DNA of 64,000 nt from Tretioscincus oriximinensis. Lineage: Eukaryota > Chordata > Lepidosauria > Squamata > Gymnophthalmidae. Both the position numbers and the translations under genes were made by a program. Of this stretch, positions 32,798 to 45,112 are shown one piece after another; the first letter of the stretch is position 1, and each line of letters opens with the position of its first letter. The notes beneath the pieces are model-generated. The model was not told the DNA's origin. It worked only from the letters and a program-made list of their open reading frames with translations, and ran no database searches. The stretch is taken from positions 1,258,431-1,322,430 of the forward strand of contig JAJVDF010000301.1 of the NCBI GenBank assembly GCA_022410635.1. The letters are read 5' to 3'.

Positions 32798-33169
32798 ATG
32801 GTATAATATTCAATTGAAGCATAAATCCAAGGTTTAAAATGAGAAGACCGAACTCCCTGGAAAACATGCTGATGTGAAGTAGAAGGGAAACGAAGATGTT
32901 AGACAGCCAGTAGATTAAAAGCAGTGATGGAAACCTCCCTAACAGACATATGGAAGTACATAGAAGACCAGCTAGTGGAAGTTAATTCTTATAATCACTA
33001 ATAGTGGCTAGAGTGTTTTCGAATTGTTTAGGAACAGCTGGGGGTGTTCTTTGACCACTCCTGAAATACAAATTAAAGTAATCTTTGAGAACATACTAGT
33101 TGTCATCTTTCTAATGATCAACACATAGTTCTGGTTGAGATTTTAAAACAACTGCATGTTTTGTTTTAG

Positions 33170-33450
33170 TGTTACTCATTGTAATTTTCTAACATTTCAA
33201 TTATTCAGTTACCTTTCAATATATGTAACAAAACATGTCATTGGCTTTAAAGGTACAGAAAAGATGTGAAGACTTTAAAGTACAGTATAGCACGAGGTGA
33301 TGTGAAGGCTTCTTTGGCAGTTGGGAGTATTTTCCTTCCTTTATTAAGCTCTTGTTTATGTAGATAAGAGAATAATACGGGCTCTGTAGCATTCTCAGTG
33401 GTGACATTTATGCACGCACAAGTGCAGCAACATATGTCTGCCTGCATACG
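33170..33450 (+). pseudogene. TEX43 exon 2 and intron 2 relic
   Basis: 33170-33252 aligns with TEX43 exon 2: TTTTAG-TGTTACTCATTG at the acceptor side and CATTGGCTTTAAAG|GT at the donor side. It has internal deletions (83 bases against 109) and in-frame stops. The following 200 bases match intron 2 of the intact gene (10532-10745), for example TTTGGCA-TT-GAG-ATTT, CTCTGTAGCATT, TTCAGTGGTGACAT and ATGCACGCAC. The exon 3 counterpart was not found. Confidence 0.85.
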
Positions 33451-34365
33451 TATGTATAAATAATTATAAACAGTTATGACTCCTTGTGAACAGTCCCCAA
33501 CCTTAAAACTAATANGCCATGTGAATTATGCTTTTCCTGTAATAGTAGAAAATATTTTATACCTCCCATTTCAAGAAGCATCACTAGATAAAGCAAGAAA
33601 ATGCTATTACTGTGATTATTTTAGATTGTATCCATTACAAGGATAATTAAACAGCTGGCTTCTTTATAATTAATTATAAATATTGCATCTTAAAACATAC
33701 CTACCAATATGTAATTCTAATTATTAATAAATTACAGTAAATTTAAATTCAGAACTGGGATCCGGAGGAGCTTCTGTCAATAAAAACAGCAAAGAGACAA
33801 TCTTAAAACAGTTAGTACTCGAATGTTCCAAAGTCGCCATGACAACAACTGAAAAGAGTTTATTAAAATGCTCCATAAGCACAGTTTAAATGTGGTTCAA
33901 ATCTGTATGTTAAGAGACTTCAATGTTTTTTGTATTTTTAAAACCAACTTCATTTTTCTTGTAAATGATTTAAATAGAAAAATATTTACAGTATTTTTCT
34001 TGTGGCCCACCAGCCCTGTCCATGTACTCTATTGATGCATATATATAGGAACATCTTTGATTCCTACGTAACTGGAATGCTGCTGACATCATACTACACT
34101 CAATATATTGCCTATGAATCATCAGAATGAAACTTAAGCAGCAAAAATTCTATATCCAAACCCATTCTAAGCTTAAAACATTAGTTAATATTTTGATATT
34201 ATTAGATACATTGATCTTCCCAAACCACTTCTTTTCAGCTAAAAATAAAAATTCTAGAAGATTGGAAAGGAAAAATTAAATACAGGACATTATTAATTCA
34301 AGGTTTGGGAGACCAAGAAGCAGCTTTTAGATCTGAACATAGAACAGCTGACTGATTCAAGATTG
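33451..34365. other. Unassigned intergenic sequence
   Basis: A/T-rich. It was examined for a TEX43 exon 3 counterpart (CHGEDRK, HLSRY coding motifs) without success. Confidence 0.5.
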
Positions 34366-34369
34366 GTAA

Positions 34370-34628
34370 ATACATTTATTTATTTGTACTTATATCCTAC
34401 CCTATACCCGAAGGTATCAGGGCAGCCAACCATAGGGTGGTGCACATAGATTTTGTTGCTTTCTCCACAACAGAGACCCTGTGAAGTAGGTGGGGTTGAG
34501 AGAGTTTTAAAGAACTGTGACTAGCCTAAGGTCACCCGGCTGGCTTTCATGGAGAAGTGGAGAATCGACCCGGAGACTTGCCAGATAAGAGTCCAACACT
34601 CCAACCACTACACCAAACTGGCTCTGTT
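34370..34628 (-). mobile_element. tRNA-derived SINE (family A)
   Basis: On the - strand: AGAGCCAGTTTGGTGTAGTG (A box), GGGTCGATTCTCC near the B box, and CCTTAGGCTAGTCACAG. Tail at TTATTTATTTGTACTTATAT. Confidence 0.9.
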
Positions 34629-35739
34629 AATTTATATGCAGAGTGTATCACGTGACATGCCAAACTGGAATTAAAATTGAGAGAAAATATCAGTAATCTG
34701 AGACATGCTAAAATGCTTCATATCCAGGAGAGGGCAGTACAAGATGTTGTTTTAAAAAAAAAAAGTCAGTGACAAAATATGCAGAAATAAAACTTACGCT
34801 ATCAACTTTTTTCATGTTGATCTCTAAGGTGCTTTGAGGCTCTCTTGCTGATATTTTAATCCAAACTAGTACAGCTGCTTCTTTGAACTCTATATCCTTT
34901 GAACTTGACATATTTATTGTGATATAAACCTGGTGCTACCAGAAACTCTGAAAATACTATATTTTATATCTTTAGTGCAGAAGAAAACATTTGTGATTTA
35001 AGTTTATGACTAAAGATTTTACAACAGATCTAAAAAAACCCTTTAATATCTTTTCCTAGAAGATGTCATAAAACTAACCAGAATAAATGAATCGTCAGTT
35101 GAACAGATGTTCACGTTTATGCAAACCATTTAATCACTTCTAAACTGTTTAAAGCATGAATCCAAATCTGAGGCAAATTTGTAAAAGCCTGATATATTTT
35201 GATTCTACTTCAGCAGCTAATGTAGTAAATACAAATCAGGAAATGGAAGGCTATAGAAACATACAAAATGCAGAGTTATCACTATGCATGTCAGCTAAAT
35301 ATATTTCTAAACATACTGATCTATGCCCATTACTCTGCTTATGTTGTTAATGTGACCTTTACTGCTATCAAGACACAATAATCAACAGTGTTGCCTTTAT
35401 ATGGACTAGTCTTCTTTTCACAAGTTGGTCCCTGAGCATAGATTCACATGAGGCCATGTCAGACCTCTCGACACTTATCAAAGAAACCACTACGCAGATT
35501 AAGGAATGAGATAGTTTGAAGTCAATCTTCATGCCTTGACCCTGAGACACTTTTCCTGCACCCAAGAGATATGTACATTTAATGAGCAAATGGTTCTAAC
35601 AATATTGTAAACAAACTACTGTACATTAAAAGCCAACAAATAAGGAAGAGATATTTCAGAATAGGAATGAAATACAGTTTATTTAGCATTTAGATAAACT
35701 CTAAATGCTAAGTATAGATGCTAAGCATAGTATAATGCT

Positions 35740-35990
35740 TAGAAGGAGGGTCGTCTCTGTGATGGCACCAGGTTGTGAAATTCTTTCCCCTCTGAGGTGC
35801 ATTAGAAACTTAACGTGTACATCTTCAGACATTTGGTCACCCTCGCCTTCAGCTAAACCAAAAATCCCCCATTGAAGGCACGGCTCTATTTTTAATTGTT
35901 CTGTTTCAATCTGTTTATTTTTTTAATTGTGATTGACCTTGGGACCTTTTGGACTAGGATGGAATATAAATGTAAGTAAATAAATATATT
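35740..35990 (+). mobile_element. L2-type LINE 3' end
   Basis: GATGGCACCAGGTTGTGAAA encodes the end-of-RT W/N-LP block in decayed form. GACCTTGGGACCTTTTGGA and an (AAATA) tail follow. Confidence 0.65.
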
Positions 35991-36639
35991 TCAGCCACTG
36001 AATTTATTTGGGGCAATTTTAACCTGAATTGTTAAATCAAGTACATATCTCAGTTACCGCTAGCAGTTACATTTGGAAGGATAAAAATGAAACATTTTCA
36101 TGTAGGATCAACAGCAATTAAGCGTTTGCTCTACATGATAAACTGACCATGAAAGTCATCTACATCCTCAGATTAATCTTGGGACATAACAGAGAAGCAA
36201 GTGTTGCTTTCTTACTTTTGCATCTGTTGCCTGGATGCCCTAAGTACTAGAGGTGGTTTTTCAATGCATCTGCATGTCAGTGGCCATCACTCCCAAACTG
36301 GTTGAGCACTTCTGGAAAGTGCCGCTGTAGTCACATGAACGTTGGAATTTTCAACGTTTATCTGTTGCACAGTTTCTTCTAGTTAAGTCTACTTATGTTT
36401 GTGTCTAGTTTGCAACCGCAGAGCACACCATGGCTATGCTGGTGTAAAAGTCACAAGCAGACATAGCAAATGTGTTTTCTGNCCTGAAGGTATATGGGAA
36501 AGATTACATGCTTCAGCGTTAATTTGAATGAAGGACATGCATATATATGCGAGCCTTTCTGATTGACACTTCCCANCTGCACATTAGTAAAATGCACCCT
36601 TGTACAAGTACTCAGTTTTACATCACATCTTGCCATCAG

Positions 36640-36832
36640 TACATAAGAAGAGCCATACTGGATCAAGCCACAGCCCATTAAGTCCAGCATTCTGTGTCAC
36701 ACAGAGGCCCACCAGATGCACCTGGGCAGTCTGAACAGAGGAAAGCAAAATTTGCACCTGTTCATCACTCCCTGCAAATTTCAGGAGCACTACCTGTTGC
36801 TCCATGCCAGAGGTACTTTTAGAAGTTGTATC
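36640..36832 (-). mobile_element. CR1-type LINE 3' end
   Basis: ACATAAGAAGAGCCATACTG, TTCTGTGTCACACAGAGGCC and CTACCTGTTGCTCCATGCCA are the shared CR1 3' UTR. Confidence 0.88.
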
Positions 36833-36849
36833 CAAACTATTCTGCCTTT

Positions 36850-38185
36850 TGTAGTATTAACAAGATTGCTTTACTGATTGAATTATCTGTTGAAAGCCTC
36901 TTGCTGTTCAGTTGCTGCTGTTTGCAATGGGGGCAAAATAAAATATTTTATTCATGGAGTGTAAAATAGCTGTCTGGAAACTGTACAAGACAAATTGCTA
37001 TGACAATGATGAATGCCAAGGAATGCAACATTCTAAACTCAAAACTTCCAAAGAGAAAGATTAAAAAGATTTAATTATTTACCGCATAGTATTTTTATTA
37101 TAAGAAAAAAGCTCAAGGTAGGAAGCCAAATGTAACGAGTAAGTATTTTATAAGAGATCTCTCAGCTACCTCTATGGATAGCTGTGCTTTAGATAAGTTT
37201 CCTTGTTCAAATGCCAACTGCAAGAAAACAAGATGACAGAGGAATCCATTGGTAGAGAAGAGGACACAGGAGGTAAAGCTGCTTGTATAAGTCAGTGGAC
37301 ATGATTATTGAAAATTGGGTCCATTATTAACTCAAATCCCAACCAAGGATCAGTAAATCAATGTTTCTTCAAAAATGTGGCAAATTCCAAATTAAGTAAG
37401 ATGTATTTCAAACATTTTTTTGTTTCTTTGAAAATAACTATGGTTATTGAACTACTATAATTGTCTATTCCCAGATGCTTTGAATTTCAATTTGTAGACT
37501 TTGTTACTTTGTAATCTCCAAATCCTTTTTTTTGGTTGTACTATTCCCTGTGATGGCCACATTTATTATTGTAACTTTTTTCTAAATGGTATTGCTAGTG
37601 CTTCTACTATTATGTTCTAACTTCAGATGGATAGGACTTGCAAATTCATATGCTTCCATTTTGACACAGTTCCTCCTCTCTATATTCAATAATAAATTTC
37701 AACTGTTCTACAAGCCAGCTTCACCAGGTTCCTCCCAATTTTTGGCTTTGAGAGATCTTGTCTTCTGTGGCCTTGGATGGACATTCAAATAACACAAAGC
37801 ATATAGACCACCTTTTATTATGAGTGACTGCAGAAATGCAAAATTTCTTGCCCTGAATTGAGTACATTTAAAATACTGTGTTTGACCACTTTGGTATACT
37901 GCACTTTGTGGACATGTTCGATTGGCAACTTATATGGAGATGTTTCACTGCTTTGGTAGTAAGAAAAACAGATGTGAAAGCTGTAACATGACTTCTCTCA
38001 CCCTAGAAAATGGATGGTTATTATTTAAATCAAACTGCATCTTAAGCATTATTTTTAAAAAACACATTTTAAATCATTAGCTTGCTTCAGAACATATTAG
38101 TATTGACATTCTAGATACAGTTACTGGCTTAGGGAAAATATATTGGATTTTTATGTAGAATTAGCCCTCTTAAAAATCAGTCCCA
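36850..38185. other. Unassigned intergenic sequence
   Basis: No coding signature or repeat was recognised. The open frames are short and compositionally random. Confidence 0.5.
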
Positions 38186-38189
38186 TAGA

Positions 38190-38347
38190 CTCATAAGAAC
38201 ATAAGAAGAGCCATACTGGATCAGGCCACAGCCCATCGAGTCCAGCATTCTGTGTCACACAGAGGCCCACCAGATGCACCTGGGCAGTCCAAACAGAGGA
38301 AAGCAAAATATGCTGCTCCTGTTCGTGACTCCCTGCAAATGGTATTA
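38190..38347 (-). mobile_element. CR1-type LINE 3' end
   Basis: TCATAAGAACATAAGAAGAG through GTGACTCCCTGCAAATGGTA, nearly identical to the same part at 63284. This suggests a relatively young subfamily. Confidence 0.9.
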
Positions 38348-40295
38348 GAATGAGTCTTAAAAATATCATAGGAGCAATGCCGATATTTTTTTTAAAAAAA
38401 AAGAAAACCAGCCCTTGAAGCTGATAGGGATCCTTGGAAAGCTGGGACTAAAAGTTCCTGTTCATCACAGGTTTTAAGGAGTCCAATTTAAACTTCAGTG
38501 TCATTTTCTGGCGTTCTGCATAAAAAAGCCTTCCACAATATTTTGGCTTATAGAAGAATGCTGTTTCCATATCTTTCAGCATCTGGAATGTGAACTCTAA
38601 CCTGGATGTGGACTTGAAAATGGCATTGTTTGCCATCAAACACCACTGACTGGTGGGTTTTCCATGGTTCTGTGTGGCAATCCTAATAGACACAGCTTCG
38701 TGGCACAGTATAAATCCCCTCTAGGTGCAGATTTAGTTCAAACAATAAGAAATAGCTATAGGAATAGGATGATACATTCACTCTCCTTCCACTAAGTGTC
38801 ACCCTAATAAAGAAGGAATTCCAAACTCTTCTTGTAAAACTAAAATCTATTTGTTCCAGTGAGTTAAGCTATACAATTGAAAAAGTAAAGCCTCATTTCC
38901 TCATAACATAATGGTGGATAAAAAATGGAAGACAAAGCACATTCAGTTCAGTTGGCATTGCTTTTCATTTCCACACAAGCAAGGGAAAGCTCTGACCTAG
39001 CCTTATAAGCGGATAAAATGTGTAGAAACGCCCTAATTGTAACTTCTCTTCAGATAAGCAGGCAATTCTGACTCCGACAAAGAGAAAGGGGAAAGAAACC
39101 ATACTAAGAGAAAAACTTGGAAATGATCCCAGACTACACTTTTATAATATGTTTAAGTTCAAGCAGAGAACACAGTGGAGAAAGAAATCTTATGTTTAGG
39201 CAAGAAAAAAAAGTGCTGTTAGGCAGATAAGATTATAAAATGAAGGACAGATGTTGTTCTTGGAAGCATTAGAATCCACAAGGTGGAGCAACTTTTAAAT
39301 CAACTCATGTTATGGGTTTGGTCTACAACTATCATCACCAAACTACACTAACAAAACATGTCCTAGAGGTTAAAATAAATAATTCCATTTATCTTCTGTT
39401 TCAACAGAAAAATAAGTTGCATAACTTTTCCCCAGATAACCTGGAAGTTGGAAGTAACCTAATGTCAATATGCTTCAACATAGTTTTGTATCATTGTTCA
39501 AAAACAAAATGGCTAGCTAAACAGTTCTAATTTGCAGTTAGCTATTTTTCAAATTATTTGACTAAATTTGTTTGTTTATCCGTCTTATACTGAAGGGTCT
39601 CAAGACTGGTCACAGTAAAATAGTTATAAAAACAGCTAAAATAGAATGGCAAAGAAAGAAAGATTACTGTTCTTGCTGGAAAAGAGGATGGTATTCCATC
39701 AGCTCAAAGCCAGGTTGAACAGACACAGAACATTCCACAACATGGGAGAATGCCCTTCCACATAGCCAAACCCTTTTGACTATTAAAGGTGGTGGGATCA
39801 TTAAGAGGTGCAGGAAGTCTTTAAAGGAGGAGCCATTCCTACATGTATTTGGGACCCAAGTGAATGCTAATATCTTGAACTTGTTAGCAATTGGGCAGTT
39901 TTTTAAAGACTGGTATAATGTGTGTGCAGCCAACTTTGCATTCTGTACCAGCTGTAGCTTTTGAACTATCTCCAAGGGCAGCCTCACAGAGTATATTACA
40001 ATAGTCCAGTCTGAAAATTACCATTGTGGACCATTGTGATTAGGATGTCCCTGTCCAGAAAGGGCCATAGTTGGTGAACCAGTGGTAGCTGGAAACAGGC
40101 ACTCTTGACCATAGCGTGCACTTGAAGACTGTCATTATGGAATCCAAAAACACTCCACAGATTATGCATCTGTCCATTCTAGAGCAAACAAACGCCAACA
40201 TGTACATTTAAGAGAAATAGTTGTGTTAGTTTTAGTTCAGACAGTTCAGTAAGAGGGGAGGGGCTTGTAGTACTTAGAGATAAAGGTAAGAAGTA

Positions 40296-40375
40296 GACAT
40301 ATTTATGAAAGCTCATGCTACCCACCTACCTTTCTTTTGTTAGTCTCTAAGTGCAATAACACCCCTGGTTGAACA
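40296..40375 (+). mobile_element. SINE C fragment
   Basis: TATGAAAGCTCATGCTACC and TTTTGTTAGTCTCTAAGTGC are the core of the repeat seen complete at 42692-42848. Confidence 0.55.
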
Positions 40376-40717
40376 TATACTGGTTATCTTCCTCCACTAT
40401 GGACATGAGATTCTGTAATATAGCACCTCCATCTTGCCTGGATTCAATTTCCATTTATCCCCCACCTACCTCAAACAAGCATTTGTCAAGCACTTTGATT
40501 GCCTCTCCTAATTCAGATGGCACAGAAAAATAGAATGGGTGTCATCTAGATACTGATGCCACCTCACTCCCAAACTCCTGTAGATGTTAAATAGCATTGA
40601 ATATAAGATGTCCTCTAAAAGATTCCACAAACAAATTCCCAGAGAACCAAGCAAGATTCTCCCACAATCATTATCTGGCACCAGCTTTGTATACACAAAT
40701 GGAACCATTGCAACACA

Positions 40718-40850
40718 ACAGGCTGCATGCCCACATCACTTATTTATTCCACTATAACTGGATATTCCACTGTGGGAATGAATTTATTATATTCATCCTT
40801 TATTGTGGTATAGTGGAATAAATAAATGATGTGGGGATGCAACCACAGTG
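40718..40850. mobile_element. Palindromic MITE with GGCTGCATCC-type ends
   Basis: CAGGCTGCATGCCCACATCA ... TATTTATTCCACTATA pairs with TATAGTGGAATAAATAAATG ... GATGTGGGGATGCAACC. It is inserted in the L2 copy. Confidence 0.75.
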
Positions 40851-41109
40851 CCTCCATCTCCCAAGCTCCCTTTTCAGAAGGATATCAGTGGTATCAAAAA
40901 CCATCAAGTGGCCTAGGAGAACCAATAGAGTAACATTCTCCTTATTTTTCTCCAGGAGGATGTCATTAACCAAAGTGATCAAGATAGTTTCATTGTTATA
41001 ACCAGGCCTGACGCCACACTTAAAAAGGTCTAGATAATCTGTTTCTTCTAAATATCTTTTGAGCAGCAATTAATATTAGTTTTATCCAATCTGGTATCCT
41101 CCAGATAGA

Positions 41110-42055
41110 TTGGATTATCTTTTTTTGTTTGTTTTATCACTTTCTGTGTAATTTAGCATTATAAAATAACATTGCAAAAAGGTAAATACTATCTTTTTTT
41201 CCAAACTTTTTTGGCAGACTACTTTCACATGCTTGTGTGGAGATTTTGCCTATCATTTTTCAGAACTTATTTATTAAAATTTCAACCTGGCTGTCTCCTC
41301 CAAACTTTTGATATTCATCAAGAATTGTATTAATAGGAAATAAAAGTATTAAAATAAATTTATCTTGAAATTTGTATGAATGTAATGATTTTGCTTCTTA
41401 CTCCAAACGTTTTTAGTTTTCTTCATTGTTTTCAGTATTCTTTAATAACTTTATTAAACTGATACACAAGGATACATCTGTAAAGGAAATGAGAAAAAAA
41501 TATTTGCTAAAATATTAAAAGAGGAACTCTGTTTTCTCTTTGCAGTTATGGATTAACGTAGGGAAGGAAAACTCATCTTTCTTACAGAAAAATGTGTTTC
41601 TTCTCCAGATGTGATACATGAGTTTCTCACTTCCTTTTCCTACATTACACAACAAAACTAGTAGCAACAAGCAAAATTGCTCACATTTCCCATAAATTAG
41701 TGAAGATATTTTTTGATTTCTAGCAATCACTGGATATTGAAGACACAGAAGTAGTAATCTGTGGTCCAATAAGATTTAGAGTTTTGACTGGTAAAAAGAA
41801 TGGCATTAGGAATGTTATAAAAATGAGAGGAATCATGACTTACAACTGACACCAATAGAGATTAAAAATAGATAAACCAATTCAATCCACAGCCACACGC
41901 ATGAAGAAGTATTATTTTGATTACGATAGCTTTGTTTCATCAATAAAAGTTAAAAACAAAACCACCTAAATCACTAATTGCTATACGTTTGTATCACAAT
42001 AAAACAGAATGAACAAGTACTATAAACTAGCATAAAAAAANNTTTTTGAAAGTAA
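41110..42055. other. Unassigned intergenic sequence
   Basis: A/T-rich. Nothing was recognised. Confidence 0.45.
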
Positions 42056-42059
42056 ATTT

Positions 42060-42900
42060 TTATTGATATATATATAAGTATGACAATGCATTGGTAATAC
42101 ACATATATACGTTGAACCCAACATAACACACAATAATACAAGTCATACAGTAAAAAAGAAAAAACCACCACCACACCAGAACGTGCTCCCCTCCCTGCTC
42201 AAGGATATCTTAAAATATTAAGTAAGTCTTTTCAGGTCCAGAATCCAATATATTGTAAATGCCGTGGGTGAATACATCTTGTGAAATATCACATGGGAAA
42301 TGAAGGCCCTCCACTTTACCTCCCACATTGGACGTATTAAAATTCCCAGTCTTTTTAGCCTTCTTTCCCTTAAATAATCAAAGAGTACAATTTCTGACAT
42401 ATAATCATACCAGGCTTCCTGTGTCCATTTATCTTTCTCCTTCCACCCTCTTGCTATTAAAATATGGGCTGCCCTTATATCTTGTTTAAATATATATACG
42501 TTTTCCCTCCCTACCTGTCTTGGATTCATATTGCCAATAAGAACCTCCTTCGTTACAGGAATATTTACCTGAAGTATATTTGTAAGTTCCACAGTAATTT
42601 CTTGCCAGAACTGATTAACTTCTCTACATTCAAACCACATATGTATGTAGGTTCCTATATCTATCCCACAATCCAACATATTGGCGATATTTGAGAAAAG
42701 TGGTTGGCATAAGCTTTCGTAGACAGGTCTACTGAAGAAGTAGACCTGTCTACGAAAGCTTATGCCAACCACTTTTCTCAAGTTAGTCTCAAAGTGCTGC
42801 TAGCTCCTTTGCTGGACTTTCTGCTAGACTAACACGGCTATTTCTCTGATATTGGCGATATATTGAGCATATGTGATAGTTGACTTGGAGTCCATAAACT
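42060..42900 (-). mobile_element. L1-type LINE ORF2 C-terminus and 3' end
   Basis: The minus-strand protein between 42690 and 42218 includes DCGIDIGTYIHMWFEC and VNQFWQEI (L1 ORF2 cysteine/H-W-C-F-W region), then AAHILIARGWKEKD and WYDYMSEIVLFD. The 3' UTR runs to about 42060. The 5' side continues past an inserted palindromic element to about 42900. The frame is nearly intact, so it is a comparatively young insertion. Confidence 0.85.
42692..42848 (+). mobile_element. Palindrome-headed SINE C, with 13-bp target duplication
   Basis: The element sits inside the L1 ORF2 with ATATTGGCGATAT at both sides (42679-42691 and 42849-42861). It starts with two perfect 41-base inverted arms (42692-42732 and 42740-42780) around a 7-base loop. 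It continues AGTTAGTCTCAAAGTGCTGC and ends GACTAACACGGCTATTTCTC. Older pieces of the family lie at 40296 and 49752. Confidence 0.85.
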
Positions 42901-43481
42901 AGCATAAAATGATTTCATTAAAAATATGTTTGCATGGATCAGATCCACATATTTTAGTTTACAGTAGCATGAGTTGCAATGCAGGAAACAGGGAAAAAGT
43001 TTTCCAGATTAAAGACTTTAAAACTGAAAATTTTGGTTTGGGTAGCAAAATGAGGCTTCTTGTCTTTTTACATTTCNNTTCATGTTTTAACAAAGAGTGG
43101 AACCATTATTTACCCAGGAAAGCCTACTGGTTCCTCGGGGAGAATACCATGGGCCAGGCCAAATGTTTTTGTGAGCCAGATAAGCTCCTGGGCCTTAGAG
43201 TCCCCACGTCTGCTATAAACAAAAAGCCATGGGTAAAGAGAGCTATTGGCTAAATATACCAATTCAGTATTTAATATGATTTTCATCTAAAATCCATGCC
43301 GTGCAGGAACAACTAGAGTTTAACTTCCATCATATTTGATTATTTCCAATGTTGAACACGTTTAGTGAAAAACATTGTAGAAAATTTTGAATGACACTAG
43401 GACATCCGTTTACATTTTAAAGCAAAGGTTTTGACAACTCTATCTAACTGCTCTGAGGACTGTAAAGCAATAGCATCTATA

Positions 43482-43690
43482 TAGGTTGACCAGATGATCC
43501 CTTTTTGGGGGGGCTGAAAACCCGGTTTTGGGGTGCTTCCTGTTTTTTGCTGAGGATAAAGTTTTTCAAAAAAAGGTTTTTTTTCAAAAAAAAGTTTTTA
43601 AAATTTTTTTCCTCAGTAAAAAACGTGAGGCTTTCAAACCCCCAACCGAGTTTTCAACCCCCCCAAAAAGGGGTCATCTGGTCAGCCTAG
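43482..43690. mobile_element. Foldback MITE with TA-flanked ends
   Basis: The ends TAGGTTGACCAGATGA and TCATCTGGTCAGCCTA are inverted repeats, and the central arms are T-rich and A-rich. A TA at each edge suggests a TA target site as in Tc1/mariner-like elements. Confidence 0.75.
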
Positions 43691-44880
43691 CTAAGGATGT
43701 TCTTTCTTTAACGATTTGGTTATTCTGGTGAAAATACTGGGATGGAAGGAGACAAGCAAAACAATTATTCAATTTGCTGCATCTATTGCAAAACAAAATT
43801 CTTTTTAGCAGCAAGACCATGTTCATAGGTCTCTTCTTTTGGCAGAAGGCCATCAGAACACAATGGAACTGTCATTCGGTACCAAAGCAAAACAAACTGA
43901 GCAGTAATACAATGCAATGTCAGGGCAGTGTTAAATTCTTGTACATACTTGTTGGAGTCATGAATCATACTTACAATATGTTTTGTAACACACACAGTTC
44001 TTGCTGCTATTCATTAAACATTAAAAAGGCGAACCAGTTGCCTGTTTTTGAACTGCATGCAAGTCAGTCTTTCAGAAAACATAAATACCTTGATGGAATC
44101 TTGGCCTTCATGAGATGTCGCAATAAATTATGTTCCTATCTCCATAGTTACACAGATCTCAGTTTTGGGATTCCTAACATTCTTTTAGCACTGGTAAAGG
44201 CTGAATGTAATATCCTTTAATAACTTAATGAAAACAGATATCTGGCACCAGAGGGTGGGGAGAGGGAGTACAGAAGCTGTATTTCACTACATCTGATACC
44301 AAGAAACAAAAGCAAAAAATCTTTATTTGATGGTTGGACATGAAGTCTGATTTTGAACTTCGTGAAAGCATCTAATTGTGAGAAAATATTGTTGTACATA
44401 ATGGTCCTGATCTGAAACAGCAGGGCTGTGGTTAGGATTGTTGTTCTGTTATTTTACTTCTGCCATGGAAACCAATAAGCTATTCACTTTATTTATTCAT
44501 AATGTACCTGTAGGAGGAAATTATCTGTATGTTTGCCTAACAACTCTGTTTATTATTTCGTTCAATACAGATTCAACAGCATATGAAACTTGGGATTTGG
44601 CTCCACACATTATATTTACATTATAACAACACATTTATATATATTACATCTATATCTCAATAGAAGTTAAAGGAAGGAGGGTTTGCAGAATTAAGCATAA
44701 AGTGATTTTTCCACAAATGTGCTGGAATACAGCATTCCAGAACCTGTTTTCAGTCTCATAGGGAANTAGAACCTAGCGGTTGTGTTCAAAAATTCAGATC
44801 TTCCTTCCTTTTTTAATGAAAAAATAAATAAGGTCTTACACTATTTCTTATATTGAAAAAAAAAGTTGTACTAGGAGAGA
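43691..44880. other. Unassigned intergenic sequence
   Basis: No gene or repeat was recognised. A 148-codon open frame at 43774-44220 has no domain signature. Confidence 0.5.
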
Positions 44881-44884
44881 AGAA

Positions 44885-45112
44885 GATTTTTTTATTCCTT
44901 GCTTCTTTCTACCCGAAGGGAATCAAAGCGGCTTTTATAACCTTTACAACAGACATCTTATGGAGTAGGTGGGGCTGAGAGAATGCCGAAGAACTGTGAC
45001 TAGCCCGGAGTCACCCAGATGGTATTTTGTAGAAGAGTACAGCATCGAAGTGGGAGACTTCCAGATAAGAGTCTAACACTCTAACCACTGCACCAGACAG
45101 ACTCTTGGTCCA
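44885..45112 (-). mobile_element. tRNA-derived SINE (family A), degenerate
   Basis: CTTTATGGAGTAGGTGGGGC-like CTTATGGAGTAGGTGGGGCT, AACTGTGACTAGCCCGGAGT and CTCTAACCACTGCACCAGAC follow the minus-strand family A order. Confidence 0.8.

Larger units (their letters stand above)
39640..41105 (-). mobile_element. L2-type LINE, partial RT and 3' region, interrupted
   Basis: Minus-strand frames in order: FKCGVRPGYNNETILITLVN with LLVLLGHLMVFDTTD (41069-40860), LYSMLFNIYRSLGVRWHQYL with a DDT catalytic-type pair (about 40600-40530), an RT C-terminal VQKLQLVQNAKLAAHT (near 39960), and the VKRVWLCGRAFSHV region near 39760. Frames are broken by shifts, and a MITE (40718) and a SINE C piece (40296) are inserted. 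Confidence 0.85.

Noticed and set aside
33451..36700. TEX43 exon 3 relic
   Set aside because: Searched by eye for the CHGEDRK and HLSRY region; nothing convincing was found.
43774..44220. 148-codon open frame
   Set aside because: No recognisable motif, no splice sites of quality and no repeats; treated as chance.
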